Source of the DNA: Bradyrhizobium sp. CB2312 | GTDB lineage: Bacteria; Pseudomonadota; Alphaproteobacteria; Rhizobiales; Xanthobacteraceae | Length of the DNA stretch: 64,000 nt | Direction of reading: 5' to 3' | NCBI RefSeq assembly: GCF_029714425.1 | Contig: NZ_CP121668.1 | Location: forward strand, 8,081,501 to 8,145,500 | The notes under the pieces: generated by a model | What the model saw: only the letters and a program-made list of their open reading frames with translations | Told to the model about the DNA's origin: nothing | The model's database searches: none | Shown here: piece after piece, positions 11,633 through 20,932 of the stretch | How positions within the stretch are numbered: the first letter of the stretch is position 1 | Layout of the letters: the number at the start of each line of letters is the position of its first letter | Program-made: the position numbers and the translations under genes

Positions 11633-12562
11633 TTATCCAGTCCTCAGTTCGCCCTGACGGTTGGGTTTGCCCGGTTGGGCGGTGGTAGCGACGGGAGCTG
11701 GCGCGGAGCCCTCGGCATAGCGCAGCGCCAGATCCCGGCGCGGGTGGCGGGTAAAGGCGAACTCGGACGGCGTCTTCCATCCAAGCTGCGAGTGAGGTCG
11801 TGCGTTGTTGTAATCGGCCCGCCAGCATCCGAGCGCGACGCGGGCCTGGGCCAGCGACGTGAACAGCGTCTCGTTCAACAGTTCATCCCGCAGACGGCCG
11901 TTGAAGCTCTCGATGAAGGCATTCTGCATGGGCTTGCCCGGCGCGATGTAGTGCCATGCGACACGGCTCTCATCGGCCCATGTCAGGATGGCGTTGCTGG
12001 TCAACTCGCTGCCATTGTCGCTGACCACCATCTTCGGCTTGCCGCGCTCCATCATCAGCCGGTCCAGTTCCCGCGCCACCCGGGTACCGGAGAGCGAAGT
12101 ATCGGCCACCAGCGCCAGGCACTCGCGGGTGCAATCATCAACCACGGTCAGGACGCGGAAGCGGCGGCCATCGGTGAGCTGATCCGACACGAAGTCGAGC
12201 GACCAGCGGTCGTTGGGCGCCATCGGCACGGTCATCGGCGCCCTGGTCCCGATCGCCCGTTTGCGACCGCCGCGGCGGCGCACCGCAAGCTTCTCTTCCC
12301 GGTAGAGCCGGAACAGCTTCTTGTGGTTGATCACATAACCCTCTCGCTTGAGCAGAACGTGCAGGCGCCGATAGCCGAAGCGACGGCGCTCCTGGGCGAT
12401 CGCCCTCATGCGCTGGCGAAGGCCGGCATCGTCCGCTCGGGCCGTCTGGTATCTCACTGTCATACGGCAGCAGCCGATGGCTTTACACGCCCGCCGTTCG
12501 CTCATCCCGAATGCCGTTCGCAGATGGGCGACTGCTTTCCGCTCGGCGGCGGGCGTCACCAC
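11633..12562 (-). pseudogene. IS3-family OrfB transposase (separated from OrfA)
   Basis: DDE integrase-core protein of the IS407 group. Landmarks: [21 protein letters not shown], the HTH_21 segment [16 protein letters not shown], core motifs WSLDFVSDQ (Asp), [11 protein letters not shown] (Asp) and [16 protein letters not shown] (Glu), and [19 protein letters not shown] at the end. The reading frame is intact, but its normal expression needs a programmed -1 shift from OrfA. That junction is broken by the IS110-family insertion at about 12563. An open frame extends into the insert to 12655, adding ~31 foreign residues. Confidence 0.88.
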
Positions 12563-12569
12563 TAATGGG

Positions 12570-13914
12570 ATGACCCGCCCCGTCCTCTCAGTCAGACTGA
12601 GTTGGCTTTTGAAAGGAGGAAGCAATGAGGACACGGAACAAGCCCAGGCCGGCAACGGTGTTTGGGATCGACATTGGCAAGAACCTTTTCCACGTCGTTG
12701 GACTCGACGCCGCCGGAATGCCGATCCAGAAGGCGACCTTTCGGCGCGATACGCTCTTGCAGTTCTTCGAACGTGCAGGACCGGCTTTGGTGGGGATGGA
12801 GGCCTGCTCCGGCTCGCAATGGTTGGCCCGCAAGATCGCCGCCATGGGGCACACCGTTCGCATCATCCCAGCTCAATTCGTGAAGCCATATGTGAAGTCC
12901 AACAAAAATGACATCATCGATGCCGCGGCGATCGCCGAAGCCGTGACGAGACCAACAATGCGCTTCGTCGAGCTAAGGTCGCCTGAGCACATTGACCTGC
13001 AAGCGCTGCATCGTGTTCGCGATCGGATGATGTCGCAACGGACGTGCCTCATAAATCAGATGCGCGCTTTTTGCCTGGAATATGGGATCGCTATTCACCA
13101 GGGCGCCGGCAAGTTCAAGGCAGATCTGCCGAGAGTTTTGGCAGATGAATCGAATGATCTAACGTCGGCCATGCGTCGCATTCTGGCATCTACATTCGAC
13201 GAGCTGCGGCAGCTGGAGCTGCGGATCGCTGAAGTCAACCGCGAGATTGAGGCGGTTGCCTCTCAAAGCGATACCGCACGTCGATTAATGACTATCCCGG
13301 GCATTGGTCCACTCGCGGCGACGGCGCTTTTGGCAGCAGCTGGATCTGCCCGACAGTTCAAAAAGGCCCGCGATATGGCAGCTTGGCTGGGTCTTGTTCC
13401 CAGAGAATACTCTACGGGAGGCAAAACGAAGCTGCTGGGGATAAGCAAGCGCGGCAACCGATATCTGCGCCGGATGATCATCCACGGCGCCCGCTCCTGC
13501 GTGACACATCTTGATCGCTCGCGATATCACCTTGGCGCCTGGCTTGATGGACTTCAGGCACGCATGCACACCAACAAGGTCACCGTCGCCTTGGCGGCAA
13601 AGATTGCGCGGATCGCATGGGTGGTGATGACCAAGCCCGGCGCAAGCTACGAACGGCGGGATCCGGCCTTTAGCTGATCCCGTTTGTTCCAGACTGCGAG
13701 GCTCGTGAAAGTGATGACGAGACAGTCGATCGGCGCGCCGTAAGCCCTGTGCAAAAAAGCGGGTTTTGAGCCCGGACCATTTATCTGGGAACGGCACGCG
13801 CGGATCTCATCATGGCCTGGCCGCAACAGCGGCCCACTTGCAAGAGGCCGGATACATTTGTGCAGACTGCATCGTCCTGATCGAAACGACCCTTGCACGG
13901 GCGGGGCGGGTCAT
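12570..13914 (+). mobile_element. IS110-family (IS1111-type) element inside IS3
   Basis: Bounded by a perfect 12-bp inverted repeat, ATGACCCGCCCC (12570-12581) and GGGGCGGGTCAT (13903-13914), which is typical of the IS1111 subgroup. It contains one intact transposase gene and ~225 noncoding bases downstream of it, where IS1111-type elements encode their guide RNA. It sits exactly between orfA and orfB of the IS3 element. Confidence 0.85.
12625..13677 (+). CDS. IS110/IS1111-family transposase
   Basis: Complete 350-residue DEDD recombinase. The N-terminal domain has FGIDIGKN (Asp), [15 protein letters not shown] (Glu) and [17 protein letters not shown] (Asp residues). The C-terminal Transposase_20 domain has [37 protein letters not shown] and [18 protein letters not shown], which includes the conserved serine/arginine region. 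The start ATG at 12625 follows AAAGGAGGAA at good spacing. No frameshift. With its intact terminal repeats, this element may be mobile. It is related to the broken IS110-family gene at 27.8-28.8 kb. Confidence 0.93.
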   Translation: MRTRNKPRPATVFGIDIGKNLFHVVGLDAAGMPIQKATFRRDTLLQFFERAGPALVGMEACSGSQWLARKIAAMGHTVRIIPAQFVKPYVKSNKNDIIDAAAIAEAVTRPTMRFVELRSPEHIDLQALHRVRDRMMSQRTCLINQMRAFCLEYGIAIHQGAGKFKADLPRVLADESNDLTSAMRRILASTFDELRQLELRIAEVNREIEAVASQSDTARRLMTIPGIGPLAATALLAAAGSARQFKKARDMAAWLGLVPREYSTGGKTKLLGISKRGNRYLRRMIIHGARSCVTHLDRSRYHLGAWLDGLQARMHTNKVTVALAAKIARIAWVVMTKPGASYERRDPAFS

Positions 13915-14177
13915 ACATTCTTTCCCAGGAGGTCCTTCAACGCCGCATTGTCCAGCATCGCATCAGCCAGCAACCGCTTCAGCCGCGTATTCTCGTCCTC
14001 CAGCGTCTTCAGCCGCTTGGCCTCCGACACCTCCAGCCCACCGAACTTGGCCTTCCATTTGTAGATGCTGGCGTCGCTGACGCCGTGCTTGCGGCACAGA
14101 TCGGCGACCGACACGCCGGCCTCATGCTCCTTCAAAATCCCGATGATCTGCTCTTCCGAAAAGCGGCTGCGCTTCAT
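13911..14177 (-). CDS. IS3-family OrfA (DNA-binding protein)
   Basis: An 88-residue HTH_Tnp_1 protein: MKRSRFSEEQIIGILKEHEAG, VADLCRKHGVSDASIYKWK and a C-terminal leucine-zipper-like stretch TLEDENTRLKRLLADAMLDN. The ATG at 14177 has AAGGA eight bases upstream; a longer frame to 14213 is possible. The last residue and stop are supplied by the IS110-family element (the stop lies in its terminal repeat), so the region that normally overlaps orfB is lost. Confidence 0.85.
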   Translation of the reverse strand: MKRSRFSEEQIIGILKEHEAGVSVADLCRKHGVSDASIYKWKAKFGGLEVSEAKRLKTLEDENTRLKRLLADAMLDNAALKDLLGKNV

Positions 14178-14250
14178 GCTCTGGTCCTTGTCGTGGGCCA
14201 GAACGAACTTCAAACTGGATTAAGCCCGGGGGGCAAGCTCAGAGCTACTC

Positions 14251-14874
14251 GACCACGACCCAGTGGAGAACACTCTAAAAGTCTCGCAATCACCGTTTGG
14301 GGACCAGCTTGCTTGCGCCGAGATCAACATCTTGGAAGCTCGCAGATCAAGCTGGATGCCGTTTAGTAATGGTTAGCGAGTCCTATACAAAACTGTGGGG
14401 TCCCACGATCTACCCGGCGCGGCAAAGCGCGCCCTCGTCGGCCAAGACCTGCTGGCCCTCGTCCTGTTCGAAATCGCTGTTGCTCAGAACCGGGGGGCAT
14501 CGACGTCGCTTCCGTACGAAGCGAGTTGGCTCTTCATCAGTTGAGCTTGTCTGAGCCGCTCCAATGGCGAGTTCCTAACTTCGATGGCGTGGCAGAAGGC
14601 ATGCATCGTGAAGCCGAATGAGGTAGTCGCTGCCGTAACTTTCTTCCAATTCCCGAAGAGCACGATCGGTGGCTACCCGAATCATGCGGACGACGGCGCC
14701 GCCGCATCTCGGTGGCGAGCCAGCCGGCGGCCTGCTCGCTGGGCCAGGACTCCAGATCAGTCCCGGGACCAGCTGTAGTCTACATCAATGTCGCAATGCT
14801 GCTTCTTCGCGCGCGCCAGAGGAGCATGATGAGAGAGCGCAAAAAAGCGCAGCTGCGTGGCCAACGTCAACGCA
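14251..14874. other. Gap without a recognised gene
   Basis: Sequence between the end of the second intron/IS3 complex and the Lrp gene. On the minus strand, 14585-14720 reads RMIRVATDRALRELEESYGSDYLIRLHDACLL in one open frame, which looks protein-like but is not recognised and has no clear start. The rest shows only short chance frames. Probably decayed insertion material. Confidence 0.4.
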
Positions 14875-15351
14875 TTACTCCTCTGGGGGAATCTCTATTG
14901 GAATAGCAAAGCCGGATTTTACGCGGTCCATTATGACCATCGTTTTGACAGCCTTTATGTCCCGTTTCTCATAGAAGAATCGTCGTGTGAACTGTTCGTA
15001 GTCTTCCATCGTACGCGCGGTAATATAAAGGACGAAGTCCGCGTCGCCGGTGACATAGAAGCCATTCACGACTTCAGCTGACGATTTGATGGCCTTCTTG
15101 AACCTGTCGATGATGTCTGAACGCTCCCGCTCTAGAGTGACCAGCACGAGCATTTGAATTGGATTTCCGACCGCCTTCGGCGACAGGATAGAGACATCGG
15201 CCTCGATGATTCCTTCCGAACGGAGCCTCTTCAGTCGCCGTTGACACGCGGTAGCAGAAAGACCGGCGAGTTCGCCGATCACCTCGGAGGTTAGACGGTT
15301 GTTTTTCTGCACTATCTCAAGGATACGGGCGTCTGTTCGATCATACTGCAT
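14875..15351 (-). CDS. Lrp/AsnC-family transcriptional regulator
   Basis: A 158-residue regulator with an N-terminal AsnC-type helix-turn-helix (DARILEIVQKNNRLTSEVIGEL, SATACQRRLKRLRSEGII) and a C-terminal RAM domain (VLVTLERE, VVNGFYVTGDADFVLYI). Such proteins sense amino acids or related metabolites and often control a divergent or neighbouring catabolic operon. It lies divergently from the ABC importer operon that starts at 16109, with ~750 bases between them, so it may control that operon. The ATG at 15351 was preferred over an in-frame GTG at 15360 because AGGG lies about nine bases upstream. The ligand is unknown. Confidence 0.9.
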   Translation of the reverse strand: MQYDRTDARILEIVQKNNRLTSEVIGELAGLSATACQRRLKRLRSEGIIEADVSILSPKAVGNPIQMLVLVTLERERSDIIDRFKKAIKSSAEVVNGFYVTGDADFVLYITARTMEDYEQFTRRFFYEKRDIKAVKTMVIMDRVKSGFAIPIEIPPEE

Positions 15352-16108
15352 ATTCGGCACAACCCTGAGTGAATGCGCTGAAGAATGCCTATCAGATGCA
15401 GAAAATCATCCGAACGGCGGGAAAGCCCGATGGAAATGCGTCAAACGTGACATATCCCGAACGCGTAGGCAATTTTTCGCGGGCGGGATTAGGGAGTTTA
15501 GGTGAAGCAAAACATCCGATCGCCCCGATTGCTTCACGAAAGCAATCGATGTCGGCGCCGTCTTTTCAGGCGAATTACGGCCTGGCCAGCGCCGCAGTTT
15601 CCTCGCAACTTATACACAAAACAGACGAGTTGCGGCGGAATGGCGCGGTATTTCTGCGCTATTGCGCTGCATTTTGATGAAAATCAATTTTGAGAGGCAG
15701 GTAGTGTTTTAGGTGAGGGATGGAAGTCCCGGCTGAGTTAAGATGGTGGCGTCAAGGGCGGAACTTACGAGATCGCCGACATGTCCGAGCACGTCTCCCG
15801 ATGGGCGCCACTTCTTCTTGCCTCATGCCTCACCTCATCCTCGCGCTGAGGTTCTAATGATCGCCAGTTCGGGCAGTACTAGAGAACCCGCAAGCGTCGG
15901 CTCGCCTGATGAGGGTGTCTTTCGATCGTGGACAGCTTCTTCGCTGCCGTGCCATGTTGCCGTCTCGGACGCTGGCTAGTCACCTGAGTGGCGATGGACC
16001 CTCGAATCGTCGGGCGGGCAGCCGCCAGCACAGGTGTGTCGACCTTGCTTGCACTGACGGCGACTGTCTCGTTCAACTTCACTGAGGGGCAAGAGAGGAG
16101 ATCGTGAA
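15352..16108. other. Long divergent intergenic region
   Basis: About 750 bases between the Lrp regulator and the ABC importer. It should hold both promoters, but no consensus pair stands out by eye. The part 15640-15720 is AT-richer (GATGAAAATCAATTTTGAG). A purine-rich ribosome site, GAGAGGAGATCGTGAA, ends the region just before the binding-protein ATG. No gene was recognised. Confidence 0.5.
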
Positions 16109-17161
16109 ATGAGACGGCGGGCATTCTTGAAGTTCGCAATGACAGCGGCAGCTGGCGCCCTGGCGGCGCCCAATATCCATGCTCAATCCACAAAATTTGC
16201 CAGCATTACGTTGCGCGTAAACGGATATGGTGGCCTTTACGACGAGGCTCTTAAAAAGAGTGTCGTGGCTCCGCTCGAGGAGAAGTACGGACTGAAGGTC
16301 CAATTCGTCGCCGGCAGTACGGGAACAGACCTCGTTAAAATGATCGCGAACAAGGACAACCCTCCGTACGACATGTTCATGGCCGATAGCTCTTTCATGG
16401 TCGAGCTCGTCAAGGCCGGTGTCGTTGACGAAATCAAGCCGTCAGACGTTCCAAACCTCAAGCGGATTCTGCCCGGCTTCCGCGAATTCGGTGATTACGG
16501 CGTGCCTTTCGACATCGCGTCCATTGTCCCGGTCTTCAACTCAAAATACATCAAGCAGTCGCTTACCTCATACTCAGACATCGCCCGGCCCGATCTTGCA
16601 GGCCGCGTCGTCATTGCGGCGCCGGGGCAAATCGCCAGCAACTTACATCTTCTTGCAATCGCCGAGGAAAACGGGGGTTCGGTTTCAAACATGGCGCCCG
16701 CGTTCAAGGTACTCGAAGCCGCGAAGCCGAACATTGCTGCCTTCGCGCAACAAACGGTCGCACTCGTGCAGATGTACCAGAACGAAGAGGTTTACGCAGG
16801 CATATGTTGGGACGGCCGCGCTCATGAATTGCGCACAAAGGGCGCTCCCATCGCGACCGTTGTGCCACCTAAAGGTATTTACTCGACGACAGACTACATC
16901 AACGTCGTCAAGGGCACGAAGTATCCGGAAGCTGCGCATGCCTATGCTGAGCAGTTGCTTTCTGACCAGGGGATTCTCGCGACGCCGCAGGCATTTCGGT
17001 ACAGTCCAACAACGGATGTCAAATTGCCTGATGAGCTCAGCAAGGAGCTTCTGTTCAATTCACCTGAACGCAGCGATCTCAAAAAGAAGATCGATTGGAA
17101 TACCCTGTGGGCGAACCGGAGCGCCATGATCGAGCGGGTAAACCGAATCGTTCGAAGCTAG
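16109..17161 (+). CDS. ABC importer periplasmic binding protein, polyamine/PotD type
   Basis: A 350-residue extracytoplasmic solute-binding protein of the spermidine/putrescine (PotD-like, SBP_bac) class. The N-terminus MRRRAFLKFAMTAAAGALAA with AxA-like cleavage at IHA-QS resembles a twin-arginine signal. The mature part has LRVNGYGGLYDEALKKSV, PYDMFMADSSFMVEL and GICWDGRAHELRTKG. It is first in a four-gene operon with two permeases and an ATPase, so it delivers the substrate. A close paralogue lies at 25826. The substrate is not readable; catabolic neighbours suggest an amino-acid derivative or other small nitrogen compound rather than a true polyamine. Confidence 0.9.
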   Translation: MRRRAFLKFAMTAAAGALAAPNIHAQSTKFASITLRVNGYGGLYDEALKKSVVAPLEEKYGLKVQFVAGSTGTDLVKMIANKDNPPYDMFMADSSFMVELVKAGVVDEIKPSDVPNLKRILPGFREFGDYGVPFDIASIVPVFNSKYIKQSLTSYSDIARPDLAGRVVIAAPGQIASNLHLLAIAEENGGSVSNMAPAFKVLEAAKPNIAAFAQQTVALVQMYQNEEVYAGICWDGRAHELRTKGAPIATVVPPKGIYSTTDYINVVKGTKYPEAAHAYAEQLLSDQGILATPQAFRYSPTTDVKLPDELSKELLFNSPERSDLKKKIDWNTLWANRSAMIERVNRIVRS

Positions 17162-17264
17162 CTCAGGGATTGGTTCGACCCCTTGGTATTGCGTCGAGCC
17201 TCTGGCTTGCGTGCTCCCACTGCTCCGCCCACAGGCGTCATATCAACTATGAAAGGTCCATCGT

Positions 17265-18146
17265 GTGAAGGAACCTCTCCTTAATAAGCGTATCACAACC
17301 GCAGCCCTTTTGCTGGCCCCAATGGTCTTGCTTCTCATCGGCTTCCTGGTGGTCCCGGTGCTGGGATTGTTGCGATCAAGTTTTCTGCCGACTAGTCATC
17401 TTCTCGATGGTGGTGGCTTCAGCTTGACGCACTACGTACGGTTCTTTTCGGACTCCTATTACCCGTCAGTGCTAATGGAAACATTTGTGGATGGACTTTT
17501 TGTCAGCCTCGTCTGCCTGGCACTTGGCTTTCCGGTCGGATATTCGCTTGCCCGCCAGCCGCTTCTGGCGCGGCGCTGGCGAACAATCATCGTTATCATG
17601 CCGCTGACGCTGAGCCTGGTGGTTGTCGTATTCGGATGGCTGATCGTTCTTGGCCGTAACGGGCTCCTCAATGCACTGCTCGTGAAGATCGGTATTCTTT
17701 CTTCGCCGAAAATATTCCTGTTTTCTCGCGCTGCCGTGATCATCGTTTTAGTGCAGCAATTTCTTCCCCTCATGATTCTGTCTGTCATGAGCGTCGTGAC
17801 GCAGATAAACCCGGTGCTCGAACAGGCAGCTGCCAATCTCCGCGCCAATCGTTTCGTTACGTTCCGAAAGGTTATCATTCCGCTCGCGCTTCCCGGCATT
17901 CTCGTTGGCTTTAATCTTGTCTTCGTGTTGTCGATTTCAGCATTCGTCACGCCCCGTCTCATTGGCGGAAGTCGGGTGAGCATGCTTGGAAGTCTTATCT
18001 ACGAGCGCATTATGGCGGAACTGAACTGGCCGTCGGGCGCAGCCATGGCCTTTATTCTCTTTGTTAGCGGACTTGGCTTCACGGCGGCGTTCAACGCGTT
18101 TGCTGCATCACGTTTGATCGTGAAAGGGCGCGGCTATGCGATCTGA
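17265..18146 (+). CDS. ABC importer permease, PotB type
   Basis: Inner-membrane permease of 293 residues with about six hydrophobic segments: TTAALLLAPMVLLLIGFLVV near the N-terminus, TIIVIMPLTLSLVVVVFGWL in the middle, and others to residue ~285. The EAA loop for ATPase contact is around EQAAANLRANRFVTFRKVIIPLALPG. The GTG start at 17265 follows GAAAGG. Its end overlaps the next permease by 11 bases, so the two are translated together and probably form a heterodimeric channel. Confidence 0.9.
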   Translation: MKEPLLNKRITTAALLLAPMVLLLIGFLVVPVLGLLRSSFLPTSHLLDGGGFSLTHYVRFFSDSYYPSVLMETFVDGLFVSLVCLALGFPVGYSLARQPLLARRWRTIIVIMPLTLSLVVVVFGWLIVLGRNGLLNALLVKIGILSSPKIFLFSRAAVIIVLVQQFLPLMILSVMSVVTQINPVLEQAAANLRANRFVTFRKVIIPLALPGILVGFNLVFVLSISAFVTPRLIGGSRVSMLGSLIYERIMAELNWPSGAAMAFILFVSGLGFTAAFNAFAASRLIVKGRGYAI

Positions 18147-18936
18147 TCCCATCGACTATATGATGGTTGTATCCGGCGCAGTCATTCGGGTTATCGTCTA
18201 CACGATGCTTGCCTTACCGGCGATTTTGGTGGTTGTGTCATCGTTTACCAGTGGTGACACAATGCAATTCCCTCCGAAGGGGTTTTCGCTGCGCTGGTAT
18301 CAGAAGGTATGGGAAAATGAGCCGTTTATAGCGGCGCTTTGGACGAGCACATACATCGCCGTTCTCGTTGCCATCATGGCCCTTGCGATTGGCTTCGCCG
18401 CGGCTTTCGCGATCAACCGCTTTTCCTTTCGAGGGAAATCACTCCTGCAGGGCTTGGCCTTTTCGCCGTTGATCGTTCCAGCCGTCGTACTTGGAATAGG
18501 CTTGTTACAGCTCTTCTCGTGGTTGCGGCTTACACAGACGATCTATCCGTTGCTCTTGGGGCATCTTGTTCTCGCCATTCCGTACGTCGTTCGTACGATA
18601 CTAGCGAGCCTCGCGCTGCACGACCAACAGCTCGAACATGCGGCGATGAATCTTCGGGCTACGCCATTGCAAGTCATTCGGCGTATTACGTTGCCACTCA
18701 TTCTGCCCGGCTTGCTGTCCGCTTCGATTTTTGCCTTTGTGACATCGTTCGGAAACGCGACCGTTTCAGCGTTTCTCACCTACGGCGGCAATGTAACCCT
18801 GCCCGTACAGATCTTCACATATATCGACACCAGCTATGATCCGATGGTTGCTGCAATATCGAGCATTATGATCTTGGTGACATTGGCCGTCATTTTGACG
18901 ATCGAGCGCTTAATTGGCGCGGAACGACTAACGTAG
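18136..18936 (+). CDS. ABC importer permease, PotC type
   Basis: Second permease, 266 residues, with hydrophobic segments at the N-terminus (VIVYTMLALPAILVVVSSF), around IAVLVAIMALAIGFAAAFAI and near the end (SSIMILVTLAVILTI). The EAA loop is EHAAMNLRATPLQVIRRITLPLILPG. It starts inside the end of the PotB-type gene and is followed after 12 bases by the ATPase gene. Together the two permeases form the transmembrane part of the importer. Confidence 0.9.
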   Translation: MRSDPIDYMMVVSGAVIRVIVYTMLALPAILVVVSSFTSGDTMQFPPKGFSLRWYQKVWENEPFIAALWTSTYIAVLVAIMALAIGFAAAFAINRFSFRGKSLLQGLAFSPLIVPAVVLGIGLLQLFSWLRLTQTIYPLLLGHLVLAIPYVVRTILASLALHDQQLEHAAMNLRATPLQVIRRITLPLILPGLLSASIFAFVTSFGNATVSAFLTYGGNVTLPVQIFTYIDTSYDPMVAAISSIMILVTLAVILTIERLIGAERLT

Positions 18937-18948
18937 GAGTAGGAGAGG

Positions 18949-20037
18949 ATGCTGGCTTTATCGAAAGAGGAGCAAACCACGGTGCAAGAAGCCGGTGATC
19001 TTGTTGTCGAGCTACGCTCTGTTTCCAAGCACTATGGTGATACGGTTGCTGTCGCGAACGCTTCCTTGAGTGCGCGTCGTGGCGAACTGGTTTGCCTGCT
19101 AGGTCCATCAGGCTGCGGCAAGACAACGACACTACGCATTGTTGCCGGATTTGTAGAGCCGACCTCAGGCACCGTGAGCATCAACGGCGTCGACATGACG
19201 CATCAGCCGCCTTATCGGCGAGATACTGGAATGGTGTTCCAGAGCTACGCTCTCTTTCCGCATATGACCGTAGCCGAGAATATCGCATTCGGTCTGGAAA
19301 ACTTGAAATGGGCCCGCGCTGACCGTGAAAAGCGCGTCAGCGAAATGCTCAAATTGGTCGAGCTGCCACACCTGGCGCAGCGACTGCCGAGCCAGCTTTC
19401 CGGAGGTCAGCAGCAACGTATTGCACTTGCGCGCGCATTGGCGATGCGGCCGGCCGTACTCCTTCTCGACGAGCCGTTCTCAAATCTGGACGCTCAGCTT
19501 CGAGTTCGCATGCGCGAAGAGCTTCGTGAGGTCATTCGCGGCGTTGACGTCACGACCCTGTTCGTTACACACGACCAGGAAGAGGCGCTGACCATGTCGG
19601 ACCGTATTGTCGTCATGAATGCCGGTCAGATCGAACAGGTGGGTACACCGGGCGAAATTTATGAAGCACCGTCGACGTCGTTCGTCGCAAAGTTCATCGG
19701 CTGGTGCTCATTGCTGAACGGAATTGTTGGTGCGGACGGCGTCTTCACGTCAGGCGGAGGGCTTCGCTTGAAAGGTCACTGGAGTCCCGGCGCGGGCACG
19801 GCGGTCATCCGGCCGGAGCAAATCAAGCTTTCCAGCGACGGAGCGAGAGGGACGGCACTGACGGCCCTCGTGTTGCAGTCACACTATTACGGAGGTGCGA
19901 CGCGACTCCTGCTGGAGGTCAATGATGAACAATTGACAATGGAAGACCGTTTCCCGTTCGGACGGCAACCTAAGGCCGGCGATGTTCTCACTATCGTGAT
20001 CTGTGTTGACGATATTCGCGTCATACCGTCAAAGTAA
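18949..20037 (+). CDS. ABC importer ATPase, PotA type
   Basis: A 362-residue ATP-hydrolysing subunit. Walker A GPSGCGKTT at residues ~52-60, Q-loop VFQSY near 97-100, signature LSGGQQQR near 150-157, Walker B LLLDEP near 171-176 and the switch His in VTHDQ near 208. A TOBE-type regulatory domain follows (VIRPEQIKLS). All catalytic elements are intact. The start ATG follows GGAGTAGGAGAGG. It completes the operon that starts with the binding protein at 16109, so the importer is likely functional. Confidence 0.93.
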   Translation: MLALSKEEQTTVQEAGDLVVELRSVSKHYGDTVAVANASLSARRGELVCLLGPSGCGKTTTLRIVAGFVEPTSGTVSINGVDMTHQPPYRRDTGMVFQSYALFPHMTVAENIAFGLENLKWARADREKRVSEMLKLVELPHLAQRLPSQLSGGQQQRIALARALAMRPAVLLLDEPFSNLDAQLRVRMREELREVIRGVDVTTLFVTHDQEEALTMSDRIVVMNAGQIEQVGTPGEIYEAPSTSFVAKFIGWCSLLNGIVGADGVFTSGGGLRLKGHWSPGAGTAVIRPEQIKLSSDGARGTALTALVLQSHYYGGATRLLLEVNDEQLTMEDRFPFGRQPKAGDVLTIVICVDDIRVIPSK

Positions 20038-20239
20038 ACTCCGGAGGCGAGGGCGCTCACGCATAGTGGCAGTCTAGCCCTCGGAGTTGCCGAAATCGCT
20101 GCCGCTCGGATCAGCAATGCGACCGCCGCGGCGTCGTTCATTCGCCAGATGCCGTCCCGCTACCATTCCTGGATCATCTGCCCGCGAGCGCGTGATCATA
20201 CTGGGGCTCTGACCTTATTCGCCCGCTGCGGCGGCTCGC

Positions 20240-20560
20240 AGCTATCCATGCCTGGCGGGGAGATCATTGAGACGATAGACGTGGCCCCGAAATCCTGGAA
20301 GGTGATCCAGCACCTCCGGGAGAGATCCAATCCCGTGATAGCCAGGCGCCCGCCGTTCCATGTCATCGCTCCGGTTGGGCCGGCCATCTTTTGGTGATGG
20401 TGCTGTTTGGAGTTCAGGGCAGCTCCCGAACCGGCAAGCTGAGCGATGTGCCAAGGAAGGTGTCCCGATCAGCCTGTCGAACCTGGCCGACCAGGTCGAC
20501 GGCTGCACGGTCGCATTGACGCCGTTGTCCCAGCACCTCAAGGCTCATGTGCTGAGCGCC
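20240..20560 (+). pseudogene. IS66 transposase TnpC fragment
   Basis: The first part reads GEIIETIDVAPKSWKVIQHLRE and PPFHVIAP, the region after the zinc finger of TnpC. After a frameshift near 20400 it continues NRQAERCAKEGVPISLSNLAD and ALTPLSQHLKAHVLSA. No IS66 ends or other IS66 genes are nearby. It corresponds to the part of TnpC just before the site where the group II intron entered the copy at 4059. Confidence 0.75.
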
Positions 20561-20563
20561 GCC

Positions 20564-20932
20564 TCACTGAACGGTCGCGTTCAACGTGACCACCGATGTT
20601 CCAGAACCCGACGGGCCCTTCCCCCTGAAACTGACGGCAAAGGCGTCGCTGCCCTTGTAGCCTGCCTTAGCAGTATAGGTGTAGGTGGATGCATTCAGTT
20701 TCTTGAGAGTCCCGTGCGCGGGCTTTTGCGAAATGTTCGAGCTGGCAATCACTCCATCCATTTTGACCGGAAATAGGCATGTGCCGCCCGATGAGACGCT
20801 AAAGTAACCGGTCGAATTTACGCCCCAGCTCGACATGACACCGGTTACTGGACACTCAGAAGCGGCCCGTGCCGAAATCGGCATCGAGCCAAGAACAGCC
20901 AGGCCCACGATGGATAATGTACGAAAATGCAT
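20564..20932 (-). CDS. Small secreted protein with Ig/cadherin-like fold
   Basis: A 122-residue protein with a clear Sec signal peptide (LSIVGLAVLGSMPISARA-A). The mature part of ~98 residues has two Cys (ECPVTG and GTCLFP) and a C-terminal segment KPAHGTLKKLNASTYTYTAKAG, YKGSDAFAVSF and SGTSVVTLNATV. That pattern (P.HGTL, YTP.AGY.G.D.F, V.L.V) resembles bacterial Ig-like/cadherin-like repeats. It is likely periplasmic or exported; the role is unknown. It is a single gene with no operon partner, downstream of the importer on the opposite strand. Confidence 0.7.
   Translation of the reverse strand: MHFRTLSIVGLAVLGSMPISARAASECPVTGVMSSWGVNSTGYFSVSSGGTCLFPVKMDGVIASSNISQKPAHGTLKKLNASTYTYTAKAGYKGSDAFAVSFRGKGPSGSGTSVVTLNATVQ

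Larger units (their letters stand above)
11621..14235 (-). mobile_element. IS3-family element (IS407 group), split by an IS110-family element
   Basis: The ends form an imperfect inverted repeat: TGCCCCCAAGTTTTATCCAG at 11621-11640 and, at the right end, CTGGATTAAGCCCGGGGGGCA (about 14215-14235). The ends begin TG and finish CA, as in the IS3 family. orfA and orfB lie on the minus strand and are separated by a 1.35-kb IS110/IS1111 element. Without that insert the IS would be about 1.27 kb, typical of the IS407 group. No convincing target duplication was seen. Confidence 0.82.
10090..14250 (+). mobile_element. Second group II intron, decayed and interrupted by IS3
   Basis: The stretch 10090-10500 has the look of an intron 5' RNA part (GTGGGTGCAAGTCCC, ...GCCGTAGCAGGCAAGCC, GAAAGGTGGATG). 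A broken reverse transcriptase gene and a domain V hairpin at 11555-11588 follow. Domain VI is split by the IS3 element; AGCTACTCGAC after IS3 (about 14241-14250) may be the 3' end. The exact 5' boundary could not be fixed. Confidence 0.65.

Noticed and set aside
11675..12565. Plus-strand frame opposite IS3 orfB
   Set aside because: Shadow of the OrfB gene, with no ribosome site or recognised motif.
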